Assembly: GCA_012295275.1 (NCBI GenBank)
Contig: CM022673.1
Coordinates: forward strand, 12,930,288-12,994,287
Reading direction: 5' to 3'
Source: Chrysomallon squamiferum
Lineage: Eukaryota > Mollusca > Gastropoda > Neomphalida > Peltospiridae
DNA length: 64,000 bases
Of this stretch, positions 1 to 12,399 are shown piece by piece. The notes under the pieces are model-generated. The model searched no databases. It saw only the letters and a list, made by a program, of their open reading frames with translations, and was not told the DNA's origin. Each line of letters starts with the position of its first letter. Positions within the stretch are counted from its first letter, which is position 1. The translations under genes and the position numbers were made by a program.

Positions 1-780
1 GGTAGGAATAATAGTAGCAATGATGGTAATAATAGCAATAAAAGCAGTGGTAGTAAAGTAGTAGTAGTACTAGGAACATTAGCAACAGTAATAACATTGT
101 GTTATTATTATTATTATTATAAAAAAGATAACAAATAATAATAATAATAAAATGGCAGCAGTCTAGGTTCACCTCAAACTTTTATCTATGTTTTGACATA
201 GACAGGAAAACACATACCACAATTTTTCATAGACCATTAGTAAGACCCTGTTTGGATTGGGAATTAGTTTTAATTTGAGCACATAGGAGAACTGATATTT
301 CAGTTTATCCCACAATAATAAAAAATCTCATTTAACCTATCAAGCTGTCTGCAGTCAGAATGATAGAAATTATTTTCATGGCAAAAGATCATCCATAAAC
401 ACCATAACAGATAAAAATGAATAAATATTTCAGCACCATTTCCTAATTCACAGTAGCGAACACTTCAGTTTTATTCTTTATGTGTTTACACACGCCCTCT
501 ATTTTTTTTACTTTTGAGTTTTATTATTTTGTGTTTTATTGAAGCTGGGCTGGAGACAGATTTTCAGTTATTCAGAATCAGACGTGTGAAATCCTGCAAT
601 GAGGTGGAAACTGTGGGTAACACGAGCATGTCCTCATAATAAAAGTAACATCTCTCAGTGGGGTGGGATGTTGAGAGGATGCTTCCTTTGTCAGTTAAAG
701 AGTTAAGTACCTGTAAATTTTGTACAGTCTTTAGTTAAAGTTTCACTTCACTTCTCACTAAAAATATGTTCTTTGTGGTT

Positions 781-782
<2 letters not shown>

Positions 783-814
<32 letters not shown>
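783..814. repeat. Poly-T homopolymer
   Basis: An uninterrupted run of 32 T. It could be the tail of a minus-strand retroposed element or simple slippage. No flanking element body was recognised. Confidence 0.9.
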
Positions 815-817
<3 letters not shown>

Positions 818-3800
818 GTATTCAGTAAATAACTGGAGACTAATCTTTGATGATTATAAAGTATGGCAAGTTTCTGGTGAATACCGGAGGCTGTAATTAA
901 TTTGTTTTCACTTGCGTTTATGATATTATTGTGACTTACTCAGAAATGTAAAATAAATTAATTAATTAAATAATATGATAAATGGAAAATCATTACAACT
1001 AAGATATAATAATAATAATAATAGTTATAATAATAATAATAAAGATAAAAAGAAATAAATAAGTAATATAAAATAAAATTTTAAAAATTAAATTGTAATA
1101 ATTAAAAAAAATAAACAAGGCAGCTGAAGGGAAAAATGTAACCTGTAAATAATTTAATTACTCCAACTGGTTTACATTCATCAGCAGTGGTGAAGTAATA
1201 AGTTATTTATGACAAAATTAGTTAATGAGAATTAAGTCATCAAGATACAAAACACATAATAAAAAATTACGATTGAAAAAAGCCATTAAAAAAAAAAAAA
1301 AGAATAATATTATGAAATTAATTCAAGGTTTAATTAGAATTTTCTTTAAAAAATTTAAAACAAAAACAGTCAAATAATTATAATTAAAATTTTAAATATT
1401 CAAACTCCCTAGTAAAAATACATATATGTGGATAAGTTAAAACTATGTATGTATCTTAGTAACTACCATATGTTAACAATTAGATTTGTGCATTATATAT
1501 ATCTTCTAATCTACACTTTATGTGGATGTAACAACTTGTAGCATCAGAATCTAACTGTACATGGCAGCTCATCAGAAAAACGCTTTGATTAGTTTCAGAC
1601 AAAGAAACAAAAACAAAATGGTAAAAGAGAAAATTGAAATCATTATTTATTTACTAACAAAGAATTACATTTTCCCTTAATGCTGTTCATAAATGTTAAC
1701 AACAGTTTTCCTGTTTAGCTGTGTGACACAAACTGTGAACTAAATGTTACATAACAACACATCTGAGAAACAAAATAACATGGACAAAAGAAAAAAACAC
1801 AAAAAAAAAAAAAAAAAAAAATTAAAAATCCAGAAAAGAAATCAGTTATTACTTTAAAAAAAAAAAAAAATATATATATATAAAAATAACAACAACAACA
1901 ACAAAATTAATAATAATAATATAAAAAAATAAACTTGTGGAGGTAGGTGTATACGTTTATTTTCTGTCTATTTTTTAAGTTTTCAAAAATCAGTTGTTAA
2001 AGGCAGTAATAACCAGCATATAAAACTACTTTATTATCGCTGTCTAAAGTACATATACCTTTTATCTCTCTTTATCTGTCTACCAACGATCTGTCTATAC
2101 ATCAACATTAAAGAGTAAATCATTATATATGTATCATACATGATCTAAAGTGCATATGTTTGTTTATGGGTGTAAGTCTGTATGATGTTGTATGTTGTAT
2201 GTATATGTGTTTGATAGTTTCAGTATATGTGTGACAGTGTAATGTAATTTTAGCCATTTATATGGTGTCTTATTTATTTGTTATATGTATGTGTGCATGT
2301 GGGCATGTGGGGGTGGTGTGTGTTTGTGTGTGTCTGTGTGAGTTAGTGTGTTTGTATGATATTTTATATCAAAATCATCTTGAAATCAGACAAGACTTTA
2401 CATGATAATACTCAACAAGAAAAACAAATTTTCCTATACTCAGCTAACACAGATAAAATGTTATCAGTTGTCTGTTGATAAGTTAAAAGCTACTCATCGA
2501 TTTTCCTGTACTCAATCAAACTGGTGTCAGAGACGGTTAATCCAGCCACAATAAACAAGTGAACTTGCAAATCTCGCCTGGCAAATCTGTCTTCATTTGT
2601 TTGTAGATCTCTTTAGAGGTGATATATCACACTTGGGCTGTAGGGGCCAGACCCTCAATATCTCTGATGTTCCTCACAGGACTGGAATGTTTGTTAACAC
2701 ATTGAGAATGTTTGATCAGAGAAATGGCATATTAGTTTATGGTAATACAGTTTACTTACATGATAATAAAGTAGGGTTTTTTTTAACACTATAATACAGA
2801 TTATTTAGACGATGCTACATTATATTACAGTTATAAAGTTTAAGCCATATTTTTCAACACCACAGGTAGAGGGAGTATATCTTGGTATCAGTTCATTCCT
2901 CTGTTCTCTGTCAGAAAGCATGCTTCACAACAGCTCGCTCTGATTAGCACCTTACATTTTTCCCAGTTCCCTGTTCCTGTGTTGATTATGGCAGATACAT
3001 TTTATTTTCATCAGGATGTACTAGTATAAGTATCTCAGTTTGTTCACTGAAGAATACCAGGCTAATTTCTGCATTTTACCAAATTTCCATTAAAAAAACA
3101 AAATAGAAGCTTACTGAATAGAGAGGTTATTGAAGTGTTAGAATACCAACATTTTTCATTGCTTAATACAACTGAAAAAATACAGACATGAGTAGTTCAG
3201 ACATTTTCATTACAGAACAAAAAATACAGACCTTCTACAGCTAGTAATATGATTTACCTTTCAATACCTGTTTTAAGAATCTAAACAGACATTTTTGTTT
3301 CAACATACATAGACTTCTTTGTTGTGGTTATAATTAACAACATTCGGCAAAATTTTTGTCTGTCAGTTGATTTCCTTGTTACCTGAAAATGATTATTATA
3401 CCAGTATGTCTGTTTATCACAGTTACTGATGAAAATGTCTGTGTGTACACTTTGATGGTTGTTTTATTTTGTCACTGTATGCCTGGTGTACATTCATAGA
3501 ACAGCTGCAGAACTGTTTACAAGAAATTACACAAAGTAATGACATATCTGTGAAATGTTTATCTGTTACCTGTAATAAATTGTCAAGCAGGATAACATAT
3601 TCCAAATGTTATTTTAATTAACAATATCTGGCACATACAAATATGATTTTGTAATAACTGTGTGTTAATATTGTTACCTGATGAATATTTATCTGTTTAT
3701 TATATTTCTTTACAACTATAAATATCAACAGATGCTCTAGTAATGATTATTACATGTGTTATTTGTCAGATGTTCATGTTTGTCAGTGACTTAATGGATA

Positions 3801-4484
3801 TTTGATAATTATCAGATTTTTCAGTTATGATTATTACTCGTATTAGTTCTCAGATTTTTGTAACAAGGTAAAGTTCTGTCAATTTGTCACTACGTCTACT
3901 TCACGCTAAAAGAAATGGAGCCCATGAATAGAACAGCCCAGATTAAAATCTTCAGTAAAAACACCAATTAGATCAGGAAATAGCAAAATGGAGGATTTGA
4001 TTTGTGAAACGTATCTTGCCTGGAGCAATAAATATGTTAGTTACAAAAACCCCAGACAAATTGATTTAAAAACCAGTAATGAATGCTTCCATTAATTCTT
4101 GACAGAAGTAAAACAAAACATTTACTATGGCTAAGACAAAAATCAATAGAACACCCATCCACCCACCCACCCTACAAAACCCACCACTTCAGTGAGGAAT
4201 TGCAGCTGGATAGTTCGTCTTTGTGATTAGATTCCTAAACATGCTGAAAATGTTTTGCTAATTTAGCACTGCATACCACACTGGTGGTACAAGACTTGTA
4301 CATTACTTCTGGTACTGGCTTCTACTCAACTTAATTTGAATGATTTATGACCACCGTACCATCTTTTCTATCACATTCTCTCATACATTAATTATATTCT
4401 TGGTTAGAGATCAGAGGCTGTTATAAGAGGTATACCAAAAATGTGACACACTTCTCAAATTGTGCCCTGATAAAAGTGAAATTG

Positions 4485-4805
4485 CAGCACAACAACAACA
4501 GTAACAAAGTTGATTCATTCCAGTCACCAGAAACTGCTACTACTTTAGATACAGGAAACCCAAATTTGACATGGTTCGCACATTTATCCTGACCACATTT
4601 GTACATTCAAAGTAAATCCAAAGCATGACAACTACACTGATTTATTTCAGTCACCAAAGATCACCATTATAAGAGGCTTTCAGATATAAGAAACCCAAAT
4701 GTGATATGGTTCACAGATTTATCATGACCACATTATATGTTTAAAGTCGAAGCATGACAACAACAACTACATTGATTCATTCCAGCACCAAAGACTATTG
4801 CTACG
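4485..4805. repeat. Degenerate tandem repeat, about 130-140 bp unit
   Basis: Two diverged full units and a partial third follow each other. Shared blocks recur in the same order: an ACAAC-rich start, TGATTYATTYCAG, TCACCARA, GAAACCCAAAT, TGGTTCRCA, and TTTATCMTGACCACAT. The third copy stops after the ATTCATTCCAG/CACCAAAGA part. Copies differ by substitutions and small indels, so this is an old local duplication. No coding potential was recognised. Confidence 0.75.
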
Positions 4806-5129
4806 TTGCTGAGTGTTTGCTCATGGATCAGGAGATATACAGATCACACAGGCTGTCTGTGTACAGGATCTCTCATCTACCAAGTTCTCAGCCTTGATCT
4901 TTCGTCTCCTATCAGACTGAGAAAGGTGGGAAAAGACACACAGTTACCTGTAAAAAGTAAACACTCCAAGTGTGAGATGCACCAATCAACTTCTATTTAC
5001 TCTGCTCATATCGACAGAGATTCAATGACACACAAAAGCCAGACGTTTGATGATTAGTGTTGTTTTTATTGTCAGTCGAGAAGTTTATTTCGATGATGTT
5101 GTTTGTAGCTGTCAGCAGGTAAGGAGAAA

Positions 5130-5640
5130 AATGTCTTGAATTAATTTAAATTATATATATGTACATATTTTACTGTGGAAACTGATTTTAAATATTATTT
5201 TAGAAACAGTAGTTAGTATATTGTTCTGTTAGAAATTATGATTCAGATTTTTTAAAACTTAATTTAAAAATTGTAGCATATTTAAGATATGTCTTAAATT
5301 AATTTAAAATAAGTTTTTACTTTTTTTATTTCTTTATTTACCTTGATATAAATTGTGCAAATCAATGATTTTAAACAAAAAAAATCTGATTTAAATATAT
5401 ATTTGTTTTTGTTGTGAAAACTGGAATTAAAAATTATAGCATATATGAAATATGTCTTAAATTAATATAATTTTTTTTTTTTTTTCACTTTGGTCTAAAT
5501 TGTGCAAATCATTGATTTTTAAAAGCAGTAATTTCTGTATTTTTTTATTAGATATTCTGATTTATATGGATTTTTTTTAATTATTAGATTGTTAAAAACT
5601 GAATTAAAAATGATACAATATTTAATTTAAGATTATATTT
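5130..5640. repeat. Degenerate AT-rich tandem repeat, about 160 bp period
   Basis: The block ATGTCTTRAATTAAT recurs at about 5131, 5289 and 5452, spacings near 158 and 163 bases. Between occurrences, further blocks recur in order: AAATTGTGCAAATCA followed by TTGATTTT, then GTGAAAACTG or TTAAAAACTG, then AATTAAAAAT. About three diverged units are visible. Confidence 0.65.
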
Positions 5641-5834
5641 AGAATAATAAGATTTCGTCTTTTGTCACAGCTGGTTATTGATAGTTGATTGTGTCTGTGG
5701 GGACAGTATAAAACAACTGATCTGTATAACTGAAGTTAAAGTTTGAAGATAGAGTTTTATAAAACATGGTGGATATTATTTATAACAAAAACAATTTTCT
5801 TATCGATACATTTTCTCTCATTTAAGTGCATGCA

Positions 5835-5990
5835 ATAAACACACACACATTCTCTCTCTTTCTTATTCACACACACATGCTTTCATACTCGCTCTTGTAT
5901 GTACACACACACACACGCCACTTTTTCTTTCTCTCTCTCTCTCTCCCACACATATACACACAGAGAGATTCATAAACACTTGAACATACA
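5835..5990. repeat. CA/CT-rich simple-sequence tract
   Basis: Interrupted runs of ACAC and TCTC dinucleotides. Both strands carry short open frames through it purely because of the simple repeat (Thr-His or Val-Cys strings), so these are not taken as genes. Confidence 0.8.
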
Positions 5991-7069
5991 GACAGACACA
6001 CAGGCCATTTCCGCAGTAGGTACTAAGATAATTGTTTTCCAGACACACTGCACATGCATTCTGTTAGCTTTGTGTTTACCCAGCAGACAGACACTCCTTT
6101 TTCAAGTTTCATTTATGTGGATTTAATGCTGAAAAAAAAATCCAGCCAGCCTGGGAGTTAATACTTGCACCTTACACCTGTGTGTTTGCCCTGAAGAAAT
6201 GTAACACTGCAGTGCTGTGTACAATTTAGTTTGTTCAAGCTGACAGTACAGGATTAGTAGCAGCCACTGCACAGTCGTTTCTTTGTGAATAAAGTGTAGA
6301 CCAGCAGGCTTGTAGTAGGTCTAACTGTACACCATTTTTAACTGCATAATCTGTCAGCTCTTTGTGTTACTAGGTGACAAAATTTGTTAACTGACTTTAC
6401 TAAAAAATGTACAATATATTATCATCATCAACATACATTATAAAAAAAGTCAGGTTTTTAAATTAATGTCATTGAATATTGCTGGAATAATATTTCTATA
6501 TATATATATATTATTATTTTTTATTTTTTTATTTTATTTTTGAATTCCCAGTACAAGATTGTTTTGTTTTGTTTCTTTTTATTGCTGAATTTTATGGTTC
6601 GAAATACATTCTGTACAATTCATTTTTCTTAGGCCAAAAAAGAAATGAATAATGAATTTATTTGTAAGATTAAACAGTTTTTTTAGGAAAGGTTAAACAA
6701 AAAAGAAAACAACTAATGGCAGAAAAGCATAAGAAACATGAATGATGTTTTCAATGGACCTAGTTAATTTATTCTAACATAATTACAATGGTGTCTGTGT
6801 ATATGAATATAAAACAAATAGAAGAATTTTAATCACTGTAGCAGGCTGCTTTCCTTTCAGTGTATCTTCTGCCTTGAGGTAGTTATGGTTAATTAAATAA
6901 TAACAAACAATCTTAAACTGTTTGTGTGTATCCGTACTGAAGTGTGAAATGCCAGCATGCTCCTGTTTACCAAGACTGCAGGGGCCATGATGTTTGATAT
7001 GTATACATGTACATACTTTGATACACTCCATCAGCTCTTTCCTATAAAATGCGCTATTTGCAGAATGGT

Positions 7070-7250
7070 CTGTAACACAACACTATTAATATGGCCTGAA
7101 CTTAATTAGATAAAGAATTTAAGACCACTGATGTAAAACTGCTAACATAGCCTGATCCTAGTTTTATAATACAAAAGTGCTAATATTTAATTTTGTAACA
7201 TAACACAGCTAATATATCCTGAACTTAATTTCATAAATCAAATTATGCAA
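7070..7250. repeat. Degenerate short tandem repeat, about 50-60 bp unit
   Basis: Three imperfect copies share the order GTAACAYAACA, GCTAATATRKCCTGA, CTTAATT, ATAAA. The first and third copies are clearest; the middle copy is strongly diverged. Confidence 0.45.
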
Positions 7251-7374
7251 CTGTTATGACTTGGTACATTTCAGTGAAGATGATTTTACATTTTCATTCT
7301 GTACACACATAGGCTGTGTTTGGTTTCAAGTCTGCTTACTGTTACCCAGACACAGAAGAGTCTGGGGGTTTTTA

Positions 7375-7450
7375 ATGTCTATTAAATAAGCTCATTGATC
7401 CAGTGTTTGACTGAAGTCTGATGGGACCAAGGTTCAATCCTCAAAGATGC
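7375..7450 (+). repeat. Possible tRNA-derived SINE relic
   Basis: A perfect Pol III box-B-like motif GGTTCAATCC occurs at about 7431-7440. About 45 bases upstream is AGCTCATTGATCCAG, weakly like a box A. Many animal SINEs descend from tRNAs and retain these two boxes. No convincing cloverleaf or 3' tail was found, so this is only a candidate. Confidence 0.25.
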
Positions 7451-9659
7451 ACCCATTAGTCTATTTATTTTGCTTCAACTAGTGCTTATAACTTGTATTT
7501 TAAAATCTTGATACATAAGTTGTTATTAGAAGATACATGTAAGAAATTCATTTCAATACAACTACCTCATAGGGCAGAGGTTTTGAAAAATTTGTGTAAC
7601 TCTACCTCTTGAAGAAAATAGTTGGTACATGCAAATCCCTTTCCAAATATCACAACTGAGCAGCCTCATTATGGCCTTCCAAACAATACTGTTCTTGTTT
7701 TTTCACTTTAGCCGTTACTGAATTTTGCACAAGAACCTCCAGTGGTATGAATATACCATAGTTACAAAATGTCTGTTCTAGAGTAATGGTACAGGCATCA
7801 TATGTACTTAAATGGGGTGCAGACAATATGTTAACGGACAAAATGTCAAAAACAGAAAGGAAAAAAGGTATTAATGACTATGGGAGATATCACAAATTAA
7901 AAGTTAATTTAAAAGTTTCTCATTTGCTATTTTCTATAAACATATCCTTCCATATTATGTATAGACAAATTTAAAACTGATATTAATAAATTAATATTGA
8001 TATTTTCTGGTTATAATGTTCATAAATTTTGTTTGTTTTTTCGTTTGAATTCTTTTTCTTTCTTTCTTTTCTTTCTTTCCTTTTTTTTTTTTTTTTTCTC
8101 AAAGTACAAAAATTATTTTGCATTTTTTCGACACTTTCTTTCATGGAATCAGTGATAAAAGAATTTTTTAAAAATTAAAAAATAAGAAGAAGAAGAAAAA
8201 AAAAATGGCTGTGTAAATAGTGGAAATCACCAGTACGTGGATTCAAACAATGACTGTTTGGTTATCTTTAAGTTGTCAACATAAAAACAAAAGAGAGCAC
8301 TGCGGTGACCTCCCCTTGGCATTTTGTGAAGCCTGCAAATCTAGGTGATCAATGTGCTTCACCCATGACCCGTCAATTGCAACACCCTGCGCCAAAGTTC
8401 TGGCACTTGATGGCCATATTGTGTCCACATTCACATGCCAGTATCAACACACTACAAGCCGTCTCATTCTTAATTTTGTCACGTTCGTTTCAGAAATAAC
8501 CAAACAGTTTTCATTTCTACCTTCTCATTTTTATCCTCGTCATGTGTTTCAGTAGAAACAATTTGAAAACAAAGAAGGAAGCGGATTATCCTACAAATAA
8601 TGTTGATAAAATTATAAATAATAGTATATATAATAATATTATTCCAAGCTGTCGGTTAATGATATAAACATTTTATTTATTTTATTATTATGTGGCTGTT
8701 TTCTTATTTATTTATTTATTTATTTATTTATTAAATTATATTTTACCCAAATTGTTTTTAATACTGTTTTTCATTTATTATTTTTGTAATGTATTATTTG
8801 ACGGTTTTATTAAGTCTGTCCGCCTAACTGGCTATTTCGTATCAGCTGTTTTGATCAAGCGCCGTTTAAAAAAAAAAATAAAAATAAAATAAAATAATAA
8901 TAATTAAAAATAAATATAAATAAAAATACCCCCAAAACAACCCCAGCTATCACAACAATAAAAACAATAGTAAACTTTTTTTTTAACACTGACTTAACTG
9001 AGAAATTATTTCGTTTGTAGTTAGTTAATTCATTTCTTCATGGACTCTCGCCAAGTTGTCTGAAAAAGTGCGACCTAGTTTTGCATGTATAAAATCGGAA
9101 TAGCACCAACATTTCGGTAATTACATTAGAAATGCTGGGATGTGTTTTAAATGGTTTAACATGTAAAAATCAACACAATAATTTGGAAAGTTTTGGGGAT
9201 TTGGAGTGTAAACAATTATATTTTCCCTTCAAATCCCACAAAACCAGTCAAAATTATCATTTTCATTCAGTTATCTATCAATCCAAATCATATTTGTAAA
9301 GTTAAATTTTTTTTTTTTTATTTATTTATTTATTATTATTATTATTATTTTTTAATTTCTATTATTGTTTATATTAAACGAGATATTAATATAATTAATT
9401 GTTTTTATTTTTTATTTTTTATTTTTTTTTAATAATTTAGAATCAAGAATATTTTGAATGTATTTCCGGATAAATCATTAAATGTTAATTCACTTATATA
9501 TTTTGATTTATTTTTGGCAAGAAATATAATTTCCAGAAATTGTAAGATATAGCGTTTCTTTAGTTTATATAATCTTGTTACTCGATATGCAGTTCAATTA
9601 TAAATTAAATTGTGTTATTTTAAAGAACTGAATTTTCGTTCGAGAAGGCTAGTGTGTCG

Positions 9660-9846
9660 TCTGCTAATTGGGCCAAATGGCGGCATAACTGGTTCAGTTT
9701 ATTATTATTAGAAATTAAATTTAATTATATTTATTGATGGTGGTTTTCATTTATATATGAAGTTATCTCGAATCAAGTAAATTAATTAACAAGTCTCGTT
9801 GCATTAGTTCGGTCCAGTGGTACATTTTTGTTATTTCTTAATGGCG
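9660..9846 (+). promoter_or_regulatory. Candidate promoter and 5' exon of four-jointed
   Basis: A YY1-like element CAAATGGCGGC lies at 9674-9684. A good donor, ATGGCG|GTAAGA, follows at 9846/9847. The next strong acceptor downstream on this strand is a 23-T tract ending in CAG at 10775-10777. Together these suggest a non-coding first exon ending at 9846 and a 5' UTR exon starting at 10778, upstream of the kinase start codon at 12400. This is inferred from motifs only. The true start site and the number of UTR exons are unknown. Confidence 0.3.
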
Positions 9847-12399
9847 GTAAGATTGAAACGGAATGGTTGTTGCATCGCACATACATTCCATTGCAAACAT
9901 TTATAAAATACTTATTTGACATTTATTTACTTAATGATTGATTTGAAAAAAAAAAATAGAAAGAAAAATATATTCATCTCCAGATTAAGTATGTCCGACA
10001 TTAACCATAATGTGAAAAAAAAAAAAAAAATGACGTCAATTAACACCTGTTTCGTTCTGTAAAATTAGAAATACTTTTGTTACATCTAATGCATTCAGCA
10101 CTTTTGAATTTTGAATCAGCTAGTAGTAGCTTTTATATTCAACCAGCTATATTGCCAAATGTTAGATGTATAAACGTATTTTCGTACTTGCTTACCCGAC
10201 ATGATCATTTCCGAGATTTTGCTAATGAATATTAATATAATAATAACCATTATAAGAAAGAACATGTATCGGGATTATCATCGCGTTACATTTAATCTGT
10301 TGATAAATGCAATCACTTAAAACCAATACACAGTTATTATTATTATTATTTTTACTTTCAAACAATAATCGGAATATTTGAAGAAATACAAATAATTAAT
10401 TTAAAACTTTTTAGAATCATACGATCAAATTTGGATTTTAGATGCATGTTGGAGAAAGATTACGTTTATTTGTTACATTGAATAAAATAATAGTATATTA
10501 GCTTTTGGAATATAAATGAACATTAATATAATGTCAGTGATTATAGATTTTTTGTTTCAGATCACAGGAAAACTGATATACTTATTTTAAATTAAATTTG
10601 TTTTAGCTATTTCATTTGGTGAAATGAATTATTTAGGTTTAGTTAATTAGAAATAAATGCATTTATAATAATAATAATAATAAATAAACAAATAAAAATG
10701 TTAATGTAATAATATTAATGCTTTAATAATCTATTATTATTATTAATTAATTGTTTTTTTTTTTTTTTTTTTTTCAGTTAACAGGACTTGTTTTCTCTGC
10801 AGTATTAATTGTGACAATAATGAGAGGATGCCCATTTTGACAGGTTTCTTAGCATAAAAGCACAGTGGAATGTTTTGTTAACTCCTCATCTATGCTGCCT
10901 TTTATAAAAAAAAGAGGAAGAGAGATGCTGCTGTGGACCCAGGTGATGGAGAAAATGTTTACCATGTAGAGTTTGTGTCTCATCTAGTGTAGAAACTCTA
11001 GCTAAGAGTGCCAGCTCAGATGACATCAAACGAAGACGAGTAAACACAATTTAAAGAGGGTGACTTCTCAGCACAGCATACAAACAACTGGCAACGCATG
11101 TGTTTCTCTTTCTCTTTCAAATAACCTCCTGTTTGCTGTTTTGTTAGGCCAGTTGTCCGTCACTGATCAATCAGTAATGTCTGGAAAGCAGAACTGACCA
11201 GATTCATGTGTTAAAGCTTTGAAAAAAATTCAGCAGAAAACATAAATTATGATAATAACACGTTTTTTTTATCCTTCAGCTTTGTCTTGCTTCTGTATAA
11301 CTAACTGATTCTTGTGCAGTATTGACAGACCAGTTAACAGAGAATTTATTTTCTTGTGTGGAAAAATATTTCAGCAAATATGTTATTTCTTGGAGGTGAT
11401 TAATGCATTTGAACAGAGATAGTCTTTAGGCTAGAGCAAGCAAATCTGTTGTAAATTGGCTTGGAGAGGAATTGTATTTTGATGTAGAAATTTTTGATGT
11501 GATAAATTTCTGTCACAGAAGTTTGGATTATATATTACAAAAAAAACAACAAATTGGTAAAAATTTCTTCTGTTGAAACAAATTAAAATACAAAATTAAA
11601 AAAAATTAAACGTACAAAACCTGAAAAAAGGAAACAGAAGTATTAACATTTTCAAGTTTCTAACTCAGGATTTAGTAAGAAAATCAAATGTTTATTATTG
11701 TACATTTGTAGTTGCCTACATTTTGTTATAAAAGTAAATTATTTCTAAGTGACCACATTGAAAAAGTGTTTAATATTAAACCAGATACTCAGTGGTCAGT
11801 GGACTTTGTAAGAAGAAACTAAATTGACCACACAAGAAAGTTGTTTGCTATACTTCTTTTGATAGGTCAGAATTATTTTCCCATTACTTGAAACGAAAAA
11901 TGATCTTTTGTGGAGGTCCAATTTGAAGTAGAGCACCTGTTGTCAATAAAATGGTTTGTATAGCTTTGTCATCTCACATCAGCTGCAGTTAAAACAGACA
12001 AGTGAACAACAACTTCACCGCCAAGTGTGATTGGACTTTTATTGCCTCAAGTGCTCAGCTATAATAGAGGGATGTTTGTATTTTTCAGACTGTTAATTCT
12101 TTCATGTTTTAATTTCTCACCACATAACAACACTGTTAATGGGAAAGGCTTGTGTTTTATTTGGCTTTCCTGGTTCAAAGTATTGTCTCTGTAATCAAAT
12201 GTTCATAAAATTTTAACTGCATCACAGAAGACAGCTGAAAGGACAAACTGGAAGAAAGATAAACTAGCAAATTAATATATTTTCAAAAGTAACATTTTTA
12301 GGTGTGCTTTAAACAAACATACAGGTGGTTCTTAAAACAAATCAAAAATAAATTAACACAGCTGGGTACATCCATTTGATGTATACTGAATAAATAAGA

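Larger units (their letters stand above)
1..9640. other. AT-rich intergenic region
   Basis: No conserved exon was recognised on either strand. The stretch is very AT-rich, with homopolymer runs, AAT/TTA triplet runs and several degenerate tandem arrays that are listed separately. The short open frames seen here have low-complexity or non-conserved translations. Slightly GC-richer islands lie at about 2580-2700, 4800-5050, 6140-6320 and 8280-8560, but none gives a protein I recognise. Undetected non-coding RNAs or distal regulatory elements cannot be excluded. Confidence 0.6.

Noticed and set aside
5863-6126. Thr/His- and Cys/Val-rich open frames on both strands
   Set aside because: Generated by the CA and CT simple repeats; no conserved sequence.
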